Origin: Neptunicella marina
GTDB lineage: Bacteria > Pseudomonadota > Gammaproteobacteria > Enterobacterales > Alteromonadaceae
Length of the DNA stretch: 64,000 nucleotides
Direction of reading: 5' to 3'
Assembly (NCBI RefSeq): GCF_014270035.1
Contig: NZ_JACNEP010000003.1
Location: 248,001-312,000, forward strand
Numbering within the stretch: position 1 is the stretch's first letter; each line of letters begins with the position of its first letter. This document shows, piece by piece, positions 8,769 through 17,449 of the stretch. Below the pieces are notes generated by a model. The model worked only from the letters and a program-made list of their open reading frames with translations. It searched no databases and had not been told where the DNA came from. The translations under genes were made by a program, and so were the position numbers.

Positions 8769-10031
8769 ATGGAACCAGTATTCGAATTACAATATGCTCT
8801 TGATACATTTTATTTTTTAGTGTGCGGCGCACTGGTTATGTGGATGGCGGCGGGTTTCGCCATGCTGGAAGCCGGTTTGGTTCGTGCCAAAAATACCACC
8901 GAAATTTTAACTAAAAACGTCGCTTTATATGCGATTTCCTGCACCATGTTTATGATCTGCGGTTATGCCATTATGTATGGTGGCCCTGATGGCTTGCATG
9001 CTGCAGTGCCTTTTCTTGACGGCATCTTAGGTAATGGGGTTGCCGAACATGAAGATACCTATGCACCGAGTGCAGATTTCTTCTTCCAGGTTGTTTTTGT
9101 TGCTACCGCAATGTCTATTGTATCTGGTGCTGTTGCTGAACGTATGAAACTTTGGTCATTCTTTGCATTTTCAATCGTTATGACTGCGTTTATTTATCCA
9201 ATGGAAGGTTCATGGACCTGGGGCGGTGACTCTGTATTTGGTATGTACACGCTGGGTGACGAGGGTTTCTCTGACTTTGCCGGTTCAGGTATTGTGCATA
9301 TGGCCGGTGCTGCAGCTGCATTAGCTGGTGTGTTATTACTTGGTGCTCGTAAAGGTAAATTTGGTCCGGATGGTAAAGTTAACGCGATTCCGGGTGCTAA
9401 CTTACCCATGGCAACATTAGGTACCTTTATTCTTTGGTTAGGCTGGTTTGGTTTTAACGGTGGTTCGGTGCTGGCGACCAGCAGTGTTGATAATGCGAAT
9501 GCCGTTGCTGTTGTATTTATGAATACTAACGCAGCAGCAGCAGGTGGTTTGATTGCCGCATTAATTGTTGCACGCTTTATGTTTGGTAAAGCTGATTTAA
9601 CCATGGCACTTAATGGTGCGTTAGCGGGTTTGGTTGCTATTACTGCTGAGCCATCAACTCCAACACCGCTGCAGGCAACATTGTTTGGTGCATTAGGTGG
9701 TGTATTAGTGGTATTCAGTATTATCACTTTGGATAAACTGAAAATTGATGATCCAGTAGGAGCTATTTCAGTGCACGGTGTTGTAGGCTTCCTTGGTTTG
9801 ATGCTGGTACCAGTAACCAATCCATTAACTGATGACGGCGGAGCGTCATTCGGTGGTCAGTTACTGGGTGCCGTGACTATCTTCGTATGGGTGTTTGTTG
9901 TCAGTCTGATTGTTTGGGCCATTATCAAAGCTGCAATCGGTATCCGCGTTTCGGAAGAAGAAGAGTACGAAGGTGTTGATATCAGTGAATGCGGACTTGA
10001 AGCCTATCCGGATTTCTCTATCAAATCTTAA
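8769..10031 (+). CDS. amtB: Ammonium transporter (Amt family)
   Basis: This inner-membrane trimeric channel takes up ammonium. The protein has 420 residues with 11 expected membrane segments and no cleaved signal peptide. The pore twin histidines are present in GSGIVHMAGAAAALAG and ISVHGVVGFLG. The Trp/Phe-rich FILWLGWFGFNGGS block is conserved. The C-terminal tail (SEEEEYEGVDISECGLEAYPDF) matches the cytoplasmic tail that contacts GlnK. It is the second gene of the glnK operon and is followed by a strong terminator. Confidence 0.96.
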   Translation: MEPVFELQYALDTFYFLVCGALVMWMAAGFAMLEAGLVRAKNTTEILTKNVALYAISCTMFMICGYAIMYGGPDGLHAAVPFLDGILGNGVAEHEDTYAPSADFFFQVVFVATAMSIVSGAVAERMKLWSFFAFSIVMTAFIYPMEGSWTWGGDSVFGMYTLGDEGFSDFAGSGIVHMAGAAAALAGVLLLGARKGKFGPDGKVNAIPGANLPMATLGTFILWLGWFGFNGGSVLATSSVDNANAVAVVFMNTNAAAAGGLIAALIVARFMFGKADLTMALNGALAGLVAITAEPSTPTPLQATLFGALGGVLVVFSIITLDKLKIDDPVGAISVHGVVGFLGLMLVPVTNPLTDDGGASFGGQLLGAVTIFVWVFVVSLIVWAIIKAAIGIRVSEEEEYEGVDISECGLEAYPDFSIKS

Positions 10032-10060
10032 TATTCAAGTGTCCTCTTGTCTTTAAGTTT

Positions 10061-10088
10061 AAAGCCCCGCATTGTCGGGGCTTTCATT
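10061..10088 (+). terminator. Terminator of the glnK-amtB operon
   Basis: AAAGCCCCGC, a short ATTGT loop and CGGGGCTTT form a strong stem followed by a T-rich stretch. Confidence 0.85.
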
Positions 10089-10199
10089 TTTCCGGGCAAA
10101 TATTAAGAGATACTGCCTGATATAAACTGTAAAAGCGCTATTAAAAATTTGCATGTGGTTTATGATTGGCGTTATTAACAATAATGATAAAGAGATGCC

Positions 10200-11123
10200 A
10201 TGTCACAACCGCAAAAGGGCATTTGCGCAGAGCCAAATCTGCATGCCTTGTTTCTGATGTTTAATGTTAACGATGGTCAGGAAGTGTGTATTCGCCAGTT
10301 ACTTCCGAAAATATTGACCATTTTTGATCATTATGATGAAGAGCATTATGAAGCAATGGTGTCGGGGGTCGTGGCAATTGGCAGCAATTACTGGATGGAG
10401 TTGTATCCGGGACATATGCCTGAATTGCTGGCTCCTTTTCCTGATTTTTCGGAACGTGACCGCAGTGCTCCCGTGGTGCCTGCTGATTTATTTATCCAGG
10501 TAAGAGCCGATCGGGCTGATATTTGTCATGCAATGGGGCTGGATATTTGTGAACTGATGTTGCCTGTTGCCGATCTGGTTGAACAAGTTAAAGGTTTTCG
10601 TTATTTGGATGGCCGCGATTTAACCGGGTTTATTACAACGCCGGATAACCCCAGAGGCATGAAAAAGTTTGATGTGGCAATTATTGGTGATGAGGATCCT
10701 GATTTTAGTGGTGGTTGTTACATGCACGTTCAACGTTATCAGCACCAGCTAACTCAATGGCAACAATTATCACTGGAGCGACAGCAACAAATTATTGGGC
10801 GATACAAGGATAGTGGACAAGCACTGGCTGATGAGCAATTGTTACCGGATTCGCATTTAAGTAAAACCCGGGTGACTGATGACAATGGAATACCACTTGT
10901 ATTACTCGATCAAAGTATGCCCTATGGGGATATGAAGGTGCAGGGAGTGTATTTTGTCTCCTGTGCCAAGAGTCCGGTGACTTTTACCCGAATGCTGAGA
11001 AACCGTATTCTGGCTGATAAAAACGGATTGTATGACCGGTTTCTGGATTACACCACAGCCGAAACCGGTGCTGCTTTTTTTGCCCCATCAATTCAATTTA
11101 TTCATCAATTCGCAAAACAATAA
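10200..11123 (+). CDS. DyP-type heme peroxidase
   Basis: This is a dye-decolourising-type peroxidase of the YfeX-like class. It has 307 residues, no signal peptide and no twin-arginine motif, so it should be cytoplasmic. The distal GxxDG motif is GFRYLDGRDLTGF (Asp137). The proximal heme ligand is most likely His219 in LPDSHLSKTRV. The usual VDG after TGF is replaced by ITTPDNP, which is within family variation. The ATG at 10200 has only a weak AAAGAG ribosome site. It is followed 24 bp later by the M19 dipeptidase gene on the same strand, but no functional link is evident. Confidence 0.88.
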   Translation: MSQPQKGICAEPNLHALFLMFNVNDGQEVCIRQLLPKILTIFDHYDEEHYEAMVSGVVAIGSNYWMELYPGHMPELLAPFPDFSERDRSAPVVPADLFIQVRADRADICHAMGLDICELMLPVADLVEQVKGFRYLDGRDLTGFITTPDNPRGMKKFDVAIIGDEDPDFSGGCYMHVQRYQHQLTQWQQLSLERQQQIIGRYKDSGQALADEQLLPDSHLSKTRVTDDNGIPLVLLDQSMPYGDMKVQGVYFVSCAKSPVTFTRMLRNRILADKNGLYDRFLDYTTAETGAAFFAPSIQFIHQFAKQ

Positions 11124-11147
11124 ATTAAGAAAAGTAAGGGAGTTAAT

Positions 11148-12338
11148 ATGAACAAAACTTTAGTGTGCTTGTTGGTTTCAGTGTCCGGGTTTGCCTCAGC
11201 TGCAAATCAACCAGGTGAGCAGGCAAATAAACTAGCCGCGCAAAATATTTTGATCGATACCCATATCGATGTGCCTTACAGGGTGAATAATCATTGGGAA
11301 GATGTAACAAAAGCCACTGAAAGCGGAGATTTTGATTATCCACGCGCGGTTAAAGGAGGCTTAAATTCTGCTTTTATGTCTATCTATATCCCTGCCAGTT
11401 ATGAACAGACAGGTGGTGGGGATGCACTAGCCGATAAATTAATTGATAGTGTGGAAGCTATTGTTGGCCGCGCACCGGAAAAGTTTACACTGGCTTATTC
11501 CAGCAGTGATGCAGAGAGAGCGTTCGTCGAAGGAAAAATCGCCCTGCCAATGGGGATGGAGAATGGTACACCGGTAGAGGGGAGTCTGGAGAAACTGGCG
11601 CACTTTTATGATAGAGGGATTCGTTATATTACTCTCGCTCACTCTATGAGCAATCATATTGCAGATTCCTCCTATGATTTGCGTCGCCAATGGCATGGCT
11701 TGAGTCCTTTTGGCAAGGAACTGGTACCTGAAATGAATCGTCTGGGTATTATGGTTGATATTTCCCATGTGTCTGATGATGCGTTTTATCAGGCGGTGGA
11801 AATCAGCAAAGCTCCGGTTATCGCATCGCATTCTTCCCTTAGAAGTTTTACTCCGGGGTTCGAGCGTAATATGGATGACAACATGATTAAAGCGCTGGCT
11901 AAAAACGGCGGTGTTATCCAGATTAACTTTGGTTCGAGCTTTATTTCAGATGTCGCTCAACAATGGGGTAAAAAGCGTAAAAACGAACTGGAAAAGGAAA
12001 AGATCGCAAAAGATGATAAAGCGGCACAAAAAGCCTTTAGTGAGCGCTTTAAGTCAAGCAATCCTTTCCCTTATGCAAGTCTGGACATGGTACTGGACCA
12101 TATTGACCATGTTAAAAATCTGGTAGGTATTGATTACGTGGGCATTGGTTCTGACTTTGATGGCGTTGGAGATTCTCTGCCCCGTGATTTGAAAGACGTA
12201 TCTTATTACCCTTGGTTGGTGCAGGGTTTACTGGACCGCGGTTATTCAGAAATGGATATCAAGAAAATAATGGGGTTAAACCTGCTACGGGTGTGGAAAC
12301 AAGTTGAACAGGTTTCTGCGAGTATGAACAAGGCTTAA
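11148..12338 (+). CDS. Membrane (renal) dipeptidase, M19 family
   Basis: This zinc dipeptidase hydrolyses dipeptides. It has 396 residues and a signal peptide (MNKTLVCLLVSVSGFASA), indicating periplasmic location. The metal site is complete: His39 and Asp41 (IDTHIDVPY), bridging Glu138 (MGMENG), His207 (DISHVSDDAF) and His228 (IASHSSLR). The SDFDGVGDSLPRDL block near the C-terminus is typical. GGGAG precedes the start codon. It may share a message with the DyP peroxidase gene and ends in a bidirectional terminator. Confidence 0.93.
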   Translation: MNKTLVCLLVSVSGFASAANQPGEQANKLAAQNILIDTHIDVPYRVNNHWEDVTKATESGDFDYPRAVKGGLNSAFMSIYIPASYEQTGGGDALADKLIDSVEAIVGRAPEKFTLAYSSSDAERAFVEGKIALPMGMENGTPVEGSLEKLAHFYDRGIRYITLAHSMSNHIADSSYDLRRQWHGLSPFGKELVPEMNRLGIMVDISHVSDDAFYQAVEISKAPVIASHSSLRSFTPGFERNMDDNMIKALAKNGGVIQINFGSSFISDVAQQWGKKRKNELEKEKIAKDDKAAQKAFSERFKSSNPFPYASLDMVLDHIDHVKNLVGIDYVGIGSDFDGVGDSLPRDLKDVSYYPWLVQGLLDRGYSEMDIKKIMGLNLLRVWKQVEQVSASMNKA

Positions 12339-12358
12339 TATTTATAACCATAAAGATT

Positions 12359-12384
12359 AAAAAGGCGCTTTAAGCGCCTTTTTA
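12359..12384. terminator. Bidirectional terminator between convergent genes
   Basis: AAAAAGGCGCTT, TAA and GCGCCTTTTT form a stem with A-run and T-run on either side. It serves the M19 dipeptidase gene from the left and the 2OG oxygenase gene from the right. Confidence 0.85.
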
Positions 12385-12390
12385 ACAGGT

Positions 12391-13230
12391 TTAAATCACT
12401 CCGAGTTCGCGTAGCCTTTCCTGCAAATAGCTTTTTGCTGTATGGCGTTCAGACAATACCACGTCAGGATTTGGATGCAGAAATAACGGCAAACTAATTC
12501 GCGATTTAGTCTGGTCCGCACCCTGTGGATTAATTACTCTGTGTGTGGTGGATGGGAAATAACCACCTGATGCTTCCTGTAACATATCGCCAATGTTTAC
12601 GATTAAGTTGCCAAAATCACAAGGCACGTCAATCCAGTTGCCATCCTTACCTTTTACTTGTAAGCCCGGTTCGTTGGCTGCCGGTAATATCGTTAACAGG
12701 TTGATATCTTCGTGCGCAGCGGCACGGATCGCGTCTGGTTCTTCGTCGCCTTTTAGTGGCGGGTAGTGTAGTACACGTAATAAGGTTTGTTCGCTGTTTT
12801 CGACCATTGAAGACAGTGTCTGGCTGTAGAGTTTGGATACGTCTTCAGGTGAGTACTGTTCCACCCATCCCAATAAGGTTTCAGCCAGATTTCCTGCTGC
12901 AGCGTAATAATCAGCTAATTGTTGTTTTAGATGAGCTGGACACTGGCCCCAGGGGTAATAATGGAAATATTCTTTAATGTCTTTTTTCTTATGGCCTTTA
13001 GCGACTTCAGAAACAGTTGAAGGGAAAAAACCATCTTGTGTGCCTTTGTTATACACAAAATTGTTTTTTTCTTCGCTATCAAAGAATGCCTGCCAACTGG
13101 TATAGATATCATCTACCATTTTTTGCTGGATCGGATGATTTCTTAATACACCAAAGCCGGTTTCACGCAGCGACTCAACAAAAAGTTCTGCTGCGTTGTC
13201 GGCGTTAAAATCTACTGCTTCAAGTTTCAT
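12391..13230 (-). CDS. 2-oxoglutarate/Fe(II) oxygenase, isopenicillin N synthase-like
   Basis: This is a cytoplasmic non-heme iron oxygenase of the IPNS/2OG superfamily with a DIOX_N-type N-terminus and a 2OG-FeII oxygenase domain. From the ATG at 13230 it has 279 residues; AGGA lies 7 nt upstream, whereas the in-frame TTG at 13245 overlaps that site. The iron ligands are His173 and Asp175 (AAAHEDINLLTIL) and His230 (TTHRVINP); Arg244 (KSRISLPLF) is positioned to bind the 2OG carboxylate. The order and spacing are normal for plant-type dioxygenases and bacterial relatives. The substrate is unknown. It stands alone between two terminators. Confidence 0.87.
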   Translation of the reverse strand: MKLEAVDFNADNAAELFVESLRETGFGVLRNHPIQQKMVDDIYTSWQAFFDSEEKNNFVYNKGTQDGFFPSTVSEVAKGHKKKDIKEYFHYYPWGQCPAHLKQQLADYYAAAGNLAETLLGWVEQYSPEDVSKLYSQTLSSMVENSEQTLLRVLHYPPLKGDEEPDAIRAAAHEDINLLTILPAANEPGLQVKGKDGNWIDVPCDFGNLIVNIGDMLQEASGGYFPSTTHRVINPQGADQTKSRISLPLFLHPNPDVVLSERHTAKSYLQERLRELGVI

Positions 13231-13272
13231 ATTTAATCCTGACAATATAGGGTATTAATTATTAGCTTAGTC

Positions 13273-13308
13273 AAAAAAGCCAGTCTTCGGAAAACGCAAG
13301 ACTGGCTT
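13273..13308 (-). terminator. Terminator of the udk-nupC unit
   Basis: On the minus strand AAGCCAGTCTT, a 10-nt loop and AAGACTGGCTT are followed by TTTT. The 11-bp stem is perfect. Confidence 0.85.
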
Positions 13309-13324
13309 AAATAAGTGGTTTAAT

Positions 13325-14527
13325 TTACAAATAAATACCGGCCAGTGCCGCGCTCATAAGATTCGCCAGTGTTGCGGCTGCTACCGCTCTTAATCCCAAC
13401 TCTGCAATATCTTTACGGCGGTTTGGTGCCAGTGCACCTAAGCCACCCATTAAAATGGCAATGGATGAAAAGTTGGCAAAGCCACAAAGCGCAAAGGTAA
13501 CGATTGCCTGTGTTTGCTCAGAAAGCTCGGCCTGATGCTTAATGAAATCAAGGTAAGCCACAAATTCGTTTACAACCAGTTTTTGTCCAATAAAACTGCC
13601 GGCAACATTGGCTTCATTCCAGGGTACACCTAACGCCCATGCCAGAGGTTGGAAGATATATCCGAGAATCATTTGGAAGGTCAGATCTTCCATGCCAAAA
13701 ACACCACCAATCCAGCCAATTAATCCGTTAAGTAAGGCAATTAATGCCACAAAAGCTAAAAGCATGGCGCCTACATTTAAGGCCAGTTGCATACCTGAAG
13801 ATGCGCCGCTGGCAGCGGCATCAAAAATATTGGTATATTTCTCGCTGGAGCTGTCCAGTTCGGTTAGTTCGTTTTTGGCTTTATCCGTTTCCGGTAAAAT
13901 GATTTTCGCCATTAATAAGCCGGCTGGAGCTGCCATAAAGCTGGCTGCAAGTAAATATTTAAGCTCGACGCCTAAACCGGCATAACCTGCCATCACAGAA
14001 CCGGCAATTGAAGCCAGGCCGCCAACCATGATCGCAAACAGTTCAGAACGTGTCATTTGTGGAATAAAAGGTTTAACTACTAAGGGGGCTTCAGTTTGTC
14101 CGACAAAAATGTTGGCGGCAGCAGACATGGACTCAGGCCGGCTGGTTCGTAGCACTAATTGCAAAAAACCACCAATCAGACGAATAATCCACGACATAAT
14201 TCCAAGATAATAAAGTACGCTGATTAACGAAGAGAAAAATACTATGACCGGTAAAACGTTAAAAGCAAAAATAAACCCAATGGATTTATCGCCGACAGGG
14301 CCAAACAGAAAGTTGATGCCTTCCTGAGAGTAGCTCAGTACATTCTTAATGACTTCGGTCAGGCTTAGTAACATTTCAATGCCCGGGGGAAAGTATAATA
14401 CAAACGCGCCAATTAATGCCTGTATTACAAAAGCACCACCTACAGTACGCCAGTTAATCGCACGTCTGTTAGTTGATAAAAGCAGTGCCAGGCCTAATAC
14501 GACCAAGACGCCGAAAAGACTTGTCAT
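13325..14527 (-). CDS. nupC: Concentrative nucleoside transporter (NupC/CNT family)
   Basis: This inner-membrane nucleoside symporter has 400 residues. The N-terminal, core and C-terminal CNT domains are all recognisable: [13 protein letters not shown] near residue 24, [38 protein letters not shown] in the gate region, and [15 protein letters not shown] near the C-terminus. GAGGAA lies 8 nt before the ATG at 14527. It is 19 bp downstream of udk on the same strand, so uptake and first phosphorylation of nucleosides are encoded together. The coupling ion is probably sodium or proton; it is not decided by the sequence alone. Confidence 0.93.
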   Translation of the reverse strand: MTSLFGVLVVLGLALLLSTNRRAINWRTVGGAFVIQALIGAFVLYFPPGIEMLLSLTEVIKNVLSYSQEGINFLFGPVGDKSIGFIFAFNVLPVIVFFSSLISVLYYLGIMSWIIRLIGGFLQLVLRTSRPESMSAAANIFVGQTEAPLVVKPFIPQMTRSELFAIMVGGLASIAGSVMAGYAGLGVELKYLLAASFMAAPAGLLMAKIILPETDKAKNELTELDSSSEKYTNIFDAAASGASSGMQLALNVGAMLLAFVALIALLNGLIGWIGGVFGMEDLTFQMILGYIFQPLAWALGVPWNEANVAGSFIGQKLVVNEFVAYLDFIKHQAELSEQTQAIVTFALCGFANFSSIAILMGGLGALAPNRRKDIAELGLRAVAAATLANLMSAALAGIYL

Positions 14528-14546
14528 GTTAATTCCTCAATTATTT

Positions 14547-15173
14547 TTATAGTTTTGAAGTATTTCTAATATGCGCTTTGATCACTTCCAGCGCAGGACG
14601 ATTTTTGCCACCCTGAGTAACTACAATGTTCGCTTTATGGCGGCAGGGTTGAATAAACTGATGGTACATGGGTTTTACTGTTTTTTCATATTGTTTGGCT
14701 ACTGAATCCAGAGTGCGTCCACGTTCGGTTAGGTCTCGCTGAATACGTCTTAATAAACATATATCCAAAGGCGTGTCCATATATACCTTAAGGTCAAACA
14801 GTGGCATTAATTCTGGGGATGCCAGTAATAAAATACCTTCAACCACCACCACCCGATGGGCTGTTACCTCTGTTAATTTCTGCAGGCGAGTATGTGTCTT
14901 AAAACAGTAATGAGGATACTGTATGCTTTTGCCTGCCTTAAGGTCACGTAAATGCTGAGCCAAAAGTTCGTGTTCAAAGGCATTCGGATGGTCGTAATTG
15001 GTTTTTTCCCGTTCAGACATTTCCAGATGTGTTTGATCACGATAATAGTGGTCTTCACATAAAACCAATACGTCAGTATCAATCTGTCGTAGTTCATCAC
15101 ACAAGGTTTCGGTAAATAATGACTTACCTGAACCTGAGGCACCAGAAATAGCAATTATATGAGGTAATGTCAT
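14547..15173 (-). CDS. udk: Uridine kinase
   Basis: This cytoplasmic enzyme phosphorylates uridine and cytidine to UMP and CMP in pyrimidine salvage. The 208-residue protein has a P-loop GASGSGKS at residues 10-17 and the family blocks EDHYYRDQTHL, TNYDHPNAFEHELL and EGILLLASPEL. DTPLDICLLRRIQRDLTERGR matches the lid region. It precedes nupC in a two-gene operon, and this pairing supports pyrimidine nucleosides as the transported substrate. Confidence 0.94.
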   Translation of the reverse strand: MTLPHIIAISGASGSGKSLFTETLCDELRQIDTDVLVLCEDHYYRDQTHLEMSEREKTNYDHPNAFEHELLAQHLRDLKAGKSIQYPHYCFKTHTRLQKLTEVTAHRVVVVEGILLLASPELMPLFDLKVYMDTPLDICLLRRIQRDLTERGRTLDSVAKQYEKTVKPMYHQFIQPCRHKANIVVTQGGKNRPALEVIKAHIRNTSKL

Positions 15174-15326
15174 GGCATAGAGGCGTGGTAGTTTAAACGT
15201 TGCAAAGGTTACCAGCGACGATGAAAAAAGCCAGTGTTAGAGCCTAAAATAGTACCAAATAAACTTACCTGAACATGGAATTATTAGTTTTTTAGCCGTG
15301 TATGGTCGAAAAGTACCCGAAAATGC

Positions 15327-16280
15327 TTATTTTCCTATGAATTCAAGACTGTTTGCATCGATCCCTTCCAAGGCATAATTATGTAGCTTGGAGCGTGAGC
15401 CTTCTCCCTGCGCCTTGGGAGGATAATAAGGGGATTTAAGTTCCGGTGTGTCTTTATATATTTCATCCAGTGCCGCGCGTATTTCACTGAGCATTTTGTC
15501 TAAATTTGAACTGAAATCCGGGCGTTTGCGTATCGTATGCCCAAGTTCGATTAAGCGATAAAAATTACGACTGGCAAGCTCAAGTAATTCTGGTGGCAGA
15601 TTTTTATTGTGGTTGAGGGTGGCATCATCACTTTTACTACAATAGTCGAGTAATGCGACGTAGAAGCAAAAGGGTTTATTGGACATTTGCACTGATTTTC
15701 CATCTGCACTGTTGGTTAATGTCCGGTTGTTTAAATTGATAATCAGTTTAGGTTCTTCAATACGTTCAGGTACTTGCCGGTGTTCTTTTTTCCAACGGTT
15801 TATCAGGGGCAACGAAACCAACATTATCAACACTGAACCAATTACCGGATAAAATGACAAACTGCTGATGAATGGAAAAGGTATTCCATCCAGCCCTAAC
15901 TCAACTTTCTGATAAGGTGTGGTTAAAACCTGAGTGCTGATTATGCCGTTAAAGCCCTTATTTTCCGGGGCGTCCACTCCCTGAATATAGGCGATCCTGA
16001 CAGGAAATTTTTGTGATTCGAGCTGCTGATTTATATTCTGTTGGTAGTCAATAATGGCTTGTTTATTCGCGACTTGTTTCATCGGTTTATTAGCAATTTG
16101 CAACAGAGGTAAATCCAGCGCGACACGATTGATAACTTTGCCGGTTATTATTTCAATTTGATGCTGATAGCTAAAATAAGCTGCCGTGCTAAACAACAGC
16201 TGAAAAAACGCATATAACGCTATCGCACTTCCTGCAATGGCAAACTGTATTGGATTAATTCGCTGTATTGAGGTTTTCAT
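15327..16280 (-). CDS. Two-TM inner-membrane protein with a possible cytoplasmic winged helix
   Basis: I do not recognise this as a named family. The 317-residue protein has a membrane segment at about residues 11-35, a periplasmic part of about 100 residues (38-138), a second membrane segment at about 141-161 and a cytoplasmic C-terminal part of about 155 residues. The cytoplasmic part begins PKLIINLNNRTL...VQMSNKPFCFYVALLDYC, a strand then a helix pattern like winged-helix domains that place a conserved LS.K.FxxY element before the first helix. This would make it a membrane-bound one-component regulator with sensing side outside. Its start lies inside the end of the periplasmic binding-protein gene (26-bp overlap), so the two proteins are almost surely made together. 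A role in sensing the partner's ligand is inference. Confidence 0.55.
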   Translation of the reverse strand: MKTSIQRINPIQFAIAGSAIALYAFFQLLFSTAAYFSYQHQIEIITGKVINRVALDLPLLQIANKPMKQVANKQAIIDYQQNINQQLESQKFPVRIAYIQGVDAPENKGFNGIISTQVLTTPYQKVELGLDGIPFPFISSLSFYPVIGSVLIMLVSLPLINRWKKEHRQVPERIEEPKLIINLNNRTLTNSADGKSVQMSNKPFCFYVALLDYCSKSDDATLNHNKNLPPELLELASRNFYRLIELGHTIRKRPDFSSNLDKMLSEIRAALDEIYKDTPELKSPYYPPKAQGEGSRSKLHNYALEGIDANSLEFIGK

Positions 16281-17118
16281 CGCAGTTACCTGTCAATGTT
16301 AGCTGTTTAAAATAACTGGACTGTGTTTGTTTGGCTATAGTGGCCAAAACCTGTTGTATCGCACAATACAAATCGACGTTATCGGTATCCATTTTTAAAT
16401 ACCAGGTAGAACCCTTAATTTGCTCGTCAATGGGCGTGATGTAATTCTTAAATAAAGTATCTTGATCCGTTTCCTGCCAATAAGTTGATATTAAGTCTAC
16501 CTGACCGGAGGTTAGCAGTTCACGCAGTTCTGCGTGATTAGAAGCAAACTGAATATGCAGGTTATTCGGTGATAAGCCCAATGATTTCATCATGCGAATT
16601 GGAATAATATGCCCCGAACGACTCGTGGGGTAATCGACCAGACCAATTCGTTTGCCCAACAGATATTCTTTGGAAATCACTGGTTTTTCGCGCAGTGATA
16701 TCAAATAAGCCGTGTAATCCGGGTAAGAGCCAACCTCTTCATAACCGTAGGTGGTTTCTGCTTTAACTGCGTCCATTAGGTTTTTTTTAACTAAGGCTAA
16801 ATCAGCTATCCCTTTACCTGTAAACTGAAGAACCTGATCTTCCCCTGTGCTCCAGTAAACATCCACTGCGCCATATTGTTTAGCAACAACACTGTTACTG
16901 CATAACAACCTGCTGAGTTTATTGGCTACTTGCTGGTCGTTAATATAGGCAATTAGTTTTGTGGACTGATTATTTCCCTGAGTTTGACAATGTATTGAAA
17001 AGGATAAGCCGGGTTCGATCGTTGCTTTGGATAAGGTCACTGATTTTTGACCTAAAACGGCCATTGCTGTTGCAACAAGCAGGGTACAGATAACTATTGA
17101 AATTCGAATATCAATCAT
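16255..17118 (-). CDS. Membrane-anchored periplasmic substrate-binding protein (PBP type 2, PhnD-like)
   Basis: The 287-residue protein from the ATG at 17118 starts with an uncleaved or signal-type hydrophobic segment (IRISIVICTLLVATAMAVLG) followed by a type-2 periplasmic binding fold: LIAYIND..., YGAVDVYWSTGED, GKRIGLVDYPTSRSGHIIPIRMMKSLGL, HAELRELLTSGQVDLISTYWQE. The GKRIGLVDYPTSRSG and GQVDLIS blocks resemble phosphonate/phosphite-type binding proteins (PhnD). No ABC permease or ATPase gene is nearby. The ORF overlaps the two-TM protein gene, suggesting a sensor pair rather than a transporter. The start is uncertain: an in-frame TTG at 17145 is the alternative, and neither has a strong ribosome site. 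Ligand unknown. Confidence 0.65.
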   Translation of the reverse strand: MIDIRISIVICTLLVATAMAVLGQKSVTLSKATIEPGLSFSIHCQTQGNNQSTKLIAYINDQQVANKLSRLLCSNSVVAKQYGAVDVYWSTGEDQVLQFTGKGIADLALVKKNLMDAVKAETTYGYEEVGSYPDYTAYLISLREKPVISKEYLLGKRIGLVDYPTSRSGHIIPIRMMKSLGLSPNNLHIQFASNHAELRELLTSGQVDLISTYWQETDQDTLFKNYITPIDEQIKGSTWYLKMDTDNVDLYCAIQQVLATIAKQTQSSYFKQLTLTGNCDENLNTAN

Positions 17119-17449
17119 AAGCGCTTGCCAAACTTTTTTTAACAAGGGGGATGATACTGGTATTTGAACAATTAATCTTACTTATTGCAATAAATAAAGT
17201 TATTTTTATGATGTAAGTGTTTGAAATATATATTTTATTAACAGCATATTATGAATATTAATGAGGGGTAGCTGTTTTTGCTGTGGAGAGGAAAATTTGT
17301 CGGGCTTTTTGCTTATGGAAAGCGAAGAATTTGTACTAGGATTTAAATTGTTTCAATAATAAGTAAAATAGATAGTTGTAATCTAAATGTAATATTTGCA
17401 GCTTAAAATTTTATAAAACTCTATACACACTCTAACTTAGGAAAAAAAC
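17119..17449. other. Divergent intergenic region between the binding-protein pair and the TonB receptor
   Basis: This 331-bp AT-rich stretch holds no gene. It contains the promoters of both divergent units. A PHO-box-like direct repeat lies at 17376-17393, and AGGAAAAAAA precedes the receptor start. An AAGCGCTT core at 17119-17126 sits beside the binding-protein start codon and resembles part of a LacI-type operator. Confidence 0.6.
17376..17393 (+). promoter_or_regulatory. PHO-box-like direct repeat
   Basis: TTGTAAT and ATGTAAT are spaced with an 11-bp period, the arrangement of the PhoB box (CTGTCAT repeats at 11 bp). The bases differ from the consensus at the C positions, so this is a candidate only. 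It lies 57 bp upstream of the TonB-receptor start. Confidence 0.35.

Noticed and set aside
9194-9820. Long minus-strand frame inside amtB
   Set aside because: It is the mirror of a strongly conserved transporter gene, with low-complexity Pro/Thr/Ala content and no start signal.
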